Source of the DNA: Artemia franciscana
Lineage: Eukaryota > Arthropoda > Branchiopoda > Anostraca > Artemiidae
Direction: 5' to 3'
Length of the DNA stretch: 64,000 nt
NCBI RefSeq assembly: GCF_032884065.1
Contig: NC_088865.1
Location: forward strand, 49,430,176-49,494,175
Below the pieces are notes generated by a model, which was given only the letters and a program-made list of their open reading frames with translations, made no database searches and had not been told where the DNA came from. Made by a program: the position numbers and the translations under genes. Each line of letters opens with the position of its first letter. The first letter of the stretch is position 1. Shown piece by piece: positions 60,541-64,000 of the stretch.

Positions 60541-60919
60541 TGCCTTTCGGTATTATATGACCCATTTTTATTTTTCGCCTTCATTTTCGCTTGATTTGAC
60601 AAAATTGGCTCCAACTTTTTCCCCCTCCCAGAATTTTGACGAAATTATGCCACTGCTCTGCCCTTCTTTTTCCCTTTGCAGGCACCATAAAATGAGTTCA
60701 AAACTGTTTTTTGGGGGATTGTTTGTTCTAGGAGAGCGTTTCATGTGACAATGACCTTTTAGATCTAAGTCTTTAAAGTACCAATGAGTGAGAATGAAAT
60801 TTTATTGTTTGAACTAGCTAGGTCAAAACTTACACAGCATTATATATCTTTAAAAATTAATATAAAAAAAATCAGAATCAAATTTTAATATAAAAAAATA
60901 AATCCTTATACTGTCTTAG

Positions 60920-61006
60920 ATCTTTTGGTAGTAGCAGGGGACAAAGTTAAAATAAAGAAACGTGAAAATGAGCGAATAATAATATTGTACCCAACAGTTG
61001 AAGAAG
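60920..61006 (+). CDS. Unrecognised nested gene, exon n-1
   Basis: An 87-bp exon between acceptor TACTGTCTTAG and donor GTTAGT, phase 1 at both ends. The peptide is D-LLVVAGDKVKIKKRENERII then ILYPTVEE. The alternation of hydrophobic and charged residues (VKIKKRENERIIILYP) is strongly protein-like, and the other two frames hit stops within 13 codons. No family recognised. Confidence 0.55.
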
Positions 61007-61358
61007 GTTAGTTTTCTTTTTAAGGTATTTTTGTCTTTGAAAATTAATTGTTGCAACATTGACAAAAATATGGCCCTAAGAACTTTATAATTTTGAAACA
61101 GTTAAAAGAAAAATACTAAAAAATCTGGATTTTTAGGCATAAACAGACATAAGATGGGTTCAGGGGGAAATTTTTTTTTTATGTTCTTGGCCCCTTTATA
61201 AAAACCGCCGTCACAGAAATCTCCTTGGCATTCGATTATGTTTTATTTATAATATGTTTATTTATAATAAATATGTATCAATAAATATGTAATAATAAAT
61301 ATGTATTATAATAATATGTAATAAATATGTTTATTTATAATTTATATTTTTTTTCCAG

Positions 61359-61480
61359 CAAAAAGAAGACAGGCCGAAGACAGCTGGCAAGAGCAAAACA
61401 ACCTCAACAAACATTCTGAAAAACAAAGCACCACAGAAGAAAAATCCTTACACGGCTATTTTTTCTCTTTCGAAGCTTGA
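61359..61480 (+). CDS. Unrecognised nested gene, last coding exon
   Basis: After a very strong acceptor (ATATTTTTTTTCCAG) the phase-1 frame completes an alanine codon and reads KRRQAEDSWQEQNNLNKHSE then KQSTTEEKSLHGYFFSFEA and TGA. The tail EKSLHGYFF resembles a PCNA-interacting (PIP) box apart from E in place of the first Q; this is a motif guess only. A phase-0 frame is also open to a TAA nine bases later (ending NPYTAIFSLSKLEQ), so the frame choice rests on the phase of the preceding exon. Confidence 0.5.
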
Positions 61481-62169
61481 ACAGTAATCTTTGATTCAGT
61501 CATCTATTGCTTGTTGCAGTTTATAAAACTGCCTGCAGGCCGAAACACCTTATATTATATATCATAAATTGCGGCTTAAATTTCGTCGTAATCGACAAGA
61601 ATAATAAGATCATGATAGAATATGGACGTAGCTAAGACTTTTTTTTTGTAAGGGAAGGCAAGTTGGCCAGCTTTAGCCGCGTAGCTTTCGGGGCAAAGAG
61701 AGACGGCTGTTCCCAGGTGCAGCTTCAGAAGAGACCCCAAACTAGGGTTTTTGGTCAATACTATCATCTACTTAGTTTTAGTAGTGATAGGGGTGGGTGG
61801 GGGCTGGAGAGCAAAATCTTCCTTGGGAGTTCAAAACCCTGCCCAGCTTTCGAGTTTTTCAAAGTTCAATCTACAGAAAAACAGAGGCCTTTCTTGTCGA
61901 AAACCTTATGAATCAAGTCTTGGCGTTCTTTTTACTTGCTTAAAATTTCATACACGGTGCTTTAAAATCAATCGTGCATAGGCAGGACTATATATCTCTA
62001 TAAGAATAAGGAATAGCGTAAAAAACTTACTAAACTACGGCATAGACGTACACCAATCAAATTAACTCTCACTTTTTACGACTATATTTCAGCAAAGCAA
62101 TCGATCTTTTTTGTTTTGCTTAAACAGTTATCTACGCTTCTGTCATTTGTCCTTTATTGCTATTAAATT

Positions 62170-63540
62170 ATAAAAAAATTGCTTCAGATGAAATTAAGGA
62201 GCTTCATTAAAACTTAAAACGAATCCCATCCTCAATTGCGCTAAAGTCTTATAGTAAATTAGTCTTGCACTTCACGCTAAAATCTTATAGCAATTGAAAA
62301 AGCTTCTTAATCTAATTAAGCAGCCCTTTTCATGAATCTTTCTTAAACAACTGGGATAAGAAGTCAAAATATAGCTTAAAGAGCAAGGTCGTCAGAAGGG
62401 TCCAGTCCCCATCACATAGTTTCTGTTCGTTTTAAGTTTTAATGTTGCTCCCTATTTTCAGTTGAATCAAAGTGTTCTTCTATTTAATTTCTTATCGTTT
62501 TTCAGACAATGCCAAAAAATTCGCCTCCCACCTCCATGGAAAATCTGAAAAATTTCTCCATGTAAAGTTCTTACCAATTAAAATAACACCATCACACCCA
62601 CCAAAAATTCCTCCTAGACAATTCCATACTCACTAAAAATTTCCCCGGAAAAAATTCCTGTGGACAAATAGGCCTGGAAAATTCTTCTCAGCCAACTTTT
62701 AGTTAAATAAAATTATTAAATTTCTTATTTTTTTTTCAAAACATTCAAGAGATCTTCCTCCTCTGAGAAAATTTTTCCGGAAATCCCCCATAATGGAAAA
62801 ATTCTTTCGTGGAAACTGCTAGCAAATTCCTCTCATATAAAATTCCTTCTGAAAATTTACCCCCGGAAATTCCTCTACCCAAAGAAAATTCTCTCCATGA
62901 GAATGCCCCTCCCCACAGAAAATCACCCCAAAAAATGTCTCTTTGCTTCCCAATAGCAAATGGTATAAGTAAACAAAGTCATGCCATCACTACAGGAACA
63001 GTTATTATACTCTTCAACTATGTTGAACAAAATAGCTACTACAAAATTTTGATTGGATGACTTCAGAAAAAGAGGGCGTGGGAAGGGGCTAGCTGCCCTC
63101 CAATCCCATTGGTCGCTTAAAAAGGGCTCTAGAATCTATCTTTGGATTTCCATTTGAACGAACCCTCTCTTGATCTTTCAGGACCATTGTTTCTATATAT
63201 CCCGCCAGGGAAAATAGCAAAAACAATGAAAGAAGAAAAAAAATTATATAAACACGTATCTATGATCTTTCTTCCCGCAAAAAAAAAAAAAAAATCCAAA
63301 ATTCCACATGTTTCCAGATGGGAGCATGAAACCTCTACAATAAGGTTCTCTGATACGCAGAATCTAACCGTGCGATTTTCATTAAGATTACTTGACTTTA
63401 TGAGGGTGTTTCCACCCTTTTGAAAATCAGTCTAATTTTTTCTGGCTTGATGGGTAACAATAAACTTAATGACTTTTATTTACTTCAAATCAGCATAAAA
63501 AGTCAATTCTTTTGATGTATCCGTTGTTGTCAAAATACCA
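62170..63540 (+). mobile_element. Diverged foldback-family copy (older subfamily)
   Basis: Left part 62.17-62.46 kb retains degenerate hairpin arms (AAGGAGCTTCATTAAAACTT ... TAAGTTTTAATGTTGCTCC). The body is rich in short GAAAATT(C/T)CTCC-type motifs like the 7.0-8.3 kb copy, then GGTTCTCTGATACGCAGAAT and GATGTATCCGTTGTTGTCAA. The terminal palindrome is not recognisable. The frames at 62809-63060 and 63142-63423 are chance frames. Confidence 0.7.
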
Positions 63541-63943
63541 AAAATGTCACGAACAATTGGATCATATAGATGAAAATTGACTGCGGTAACTCAAAGGGAG
63601 ATATTTCCCATAACCGAAATTTTAAAGAGAATAGAAAACTAGAGTATGGACTATGGTCATTTTTAGGGTTGCAACTTAGCAATATCAATTGGGAGGAAGA
63701 TATGTGGCCCCTGAATTTTAAAAAATATCTTTTTTGGTATTTTTTTTTCAAAAATATCTCTTTTTGGTATTTTCATTTAAAATTTTTTTAAAAATGACGA
63801 ATTTCACCCTCCCTTTAAATTTTGATAAACACATCCCCCCCCCTTAGTTTTCGTCAACTGGCAACTCTATCACAAGCATCAGTTGTTTAGCTGAAATAGT
63901 CCATATTGATACAGGCATCCAGGACACAGAAGAAATAATTTTA

Positions 63944-64000
63944 ATGTCAAAAGTTCCTTTCCCAACTTTTGTTGTGAGTGAGAAAAGAGGATACATAGCA
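63944..64000 (+). CDS. Candidate 5' end of a further gene (PREB/Sec12-like, tentative)
   Basis: The ATG at 63944 opens a frame running off the window: MSKVPFPTFVVSEKRGYIA. The same frame is open upstream to about 63853, so the segment could also be an internal exon. The FP-(F/Y)-V....IA pattern resembles the N-terminal strand of the WD40 propeller of PREB/Sec12-type guanine-exchange factors, which continues into a glycine-rich loop. Only 19 residues are visible, so this is a hint, not an assignment. Confidence 0.28.
   Translation, partial: MSKVPFPTFVVSEKRGYIA

Larger units (their letters stand above)
56814..64000 (+). other. Downstream anoctamin intron (at least 7.2 kb) hosting another gene
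   Basis: No further anoctamin exon is recognised. Three exons of an unrelated gene, a minisatellite and two foldback-family copies occupy it. Sequence at 56.88-57.2 kb and 61.5-62.15 kb shows nothing I can support. Confidence 0.5.

Overview
This is a stretch of an animal nuclear genome: AT-rich, intron-rich and crowded with repeats. Exons are short (69-172 bp) with GT/AG boundaries, introns run to about 8.6 kb, and there are no operons or ribosome binding sites. The proteins recognised (a POSH/SH3RF scaffold, an anoctamin) are metazoan. Arthropod-like transposon content, long (AT)n and (CT)n tracts and a tRNA-derived SINE suggest an arthropod, perhaps a branchiopod crustacean; the organism is inferred, not proven.

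Gene 1 (1805-29325, + strand) is the 3' end of a POSH/SH3RF gene. Six coding exons with matching splice phases end in the C-terminal SH3 domain and stop codon. The RING domain and SH3 domains 1-3 must lie upstream of the window. Gene 2 (43287-56813, + strand) is the 5' end of an anoctamin (TMEM16) gene: three phase-0 exons giving about 140 N-terminal residues of the cytosolic dimerisation region. No membrane segments lie in the window. Gene 3 is an unrecognised protein whose 3' exons (57322-57390, 60920-61006, 61359-61480) chain in one phase and lie inside the anoctamin intron, or are interleaved with the anoctamin. A possible fourth gene, loosely PREB/Sec12-like, may start at 63944.

Most of the rest is mobile DNA: two non-LTR reverse transcriptase relics (4.1 and 13.8-14.9 kb), a Penelope-like GIY-YIG relic between long inverted arms (27.3-28.7 kb), a Penelope-like RT relic (37.6-38.3 kb), a decayed Helitron with a CTAG end (33.3-34.25 kb), and a hAT-like element with 8-bp target duplication inserted into another repeat (21.46-23.12 kb).

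The most striking unexplained component is a repeat family with a long foldback hairpin at one end and a 20-bp palindrome at the other (copies at 11.0-12.7, 21.4/23.1-24.0, 35.1-36.8 and 59.0-60.5 kb; diverged relatives at 7.0-8.3 and 62.2-63.5 kb). In two copies the hairpin arms match each other better than they match the other copy. A second oddity is a pair of oppositely oriented tandem arrays (41.4-43.0 and 43.7-45.5 kb) with the first anoctamin exon between them. Other tandem structures include a triplication that copied an exon's 5' splice site (20.2-21.05 kb), a higher-order minisatellite (58.05-58.6 kb), a satellite-like array (53.9-55.95 kb) and a strand-switching minisatellite (48.4-49.6 kb).
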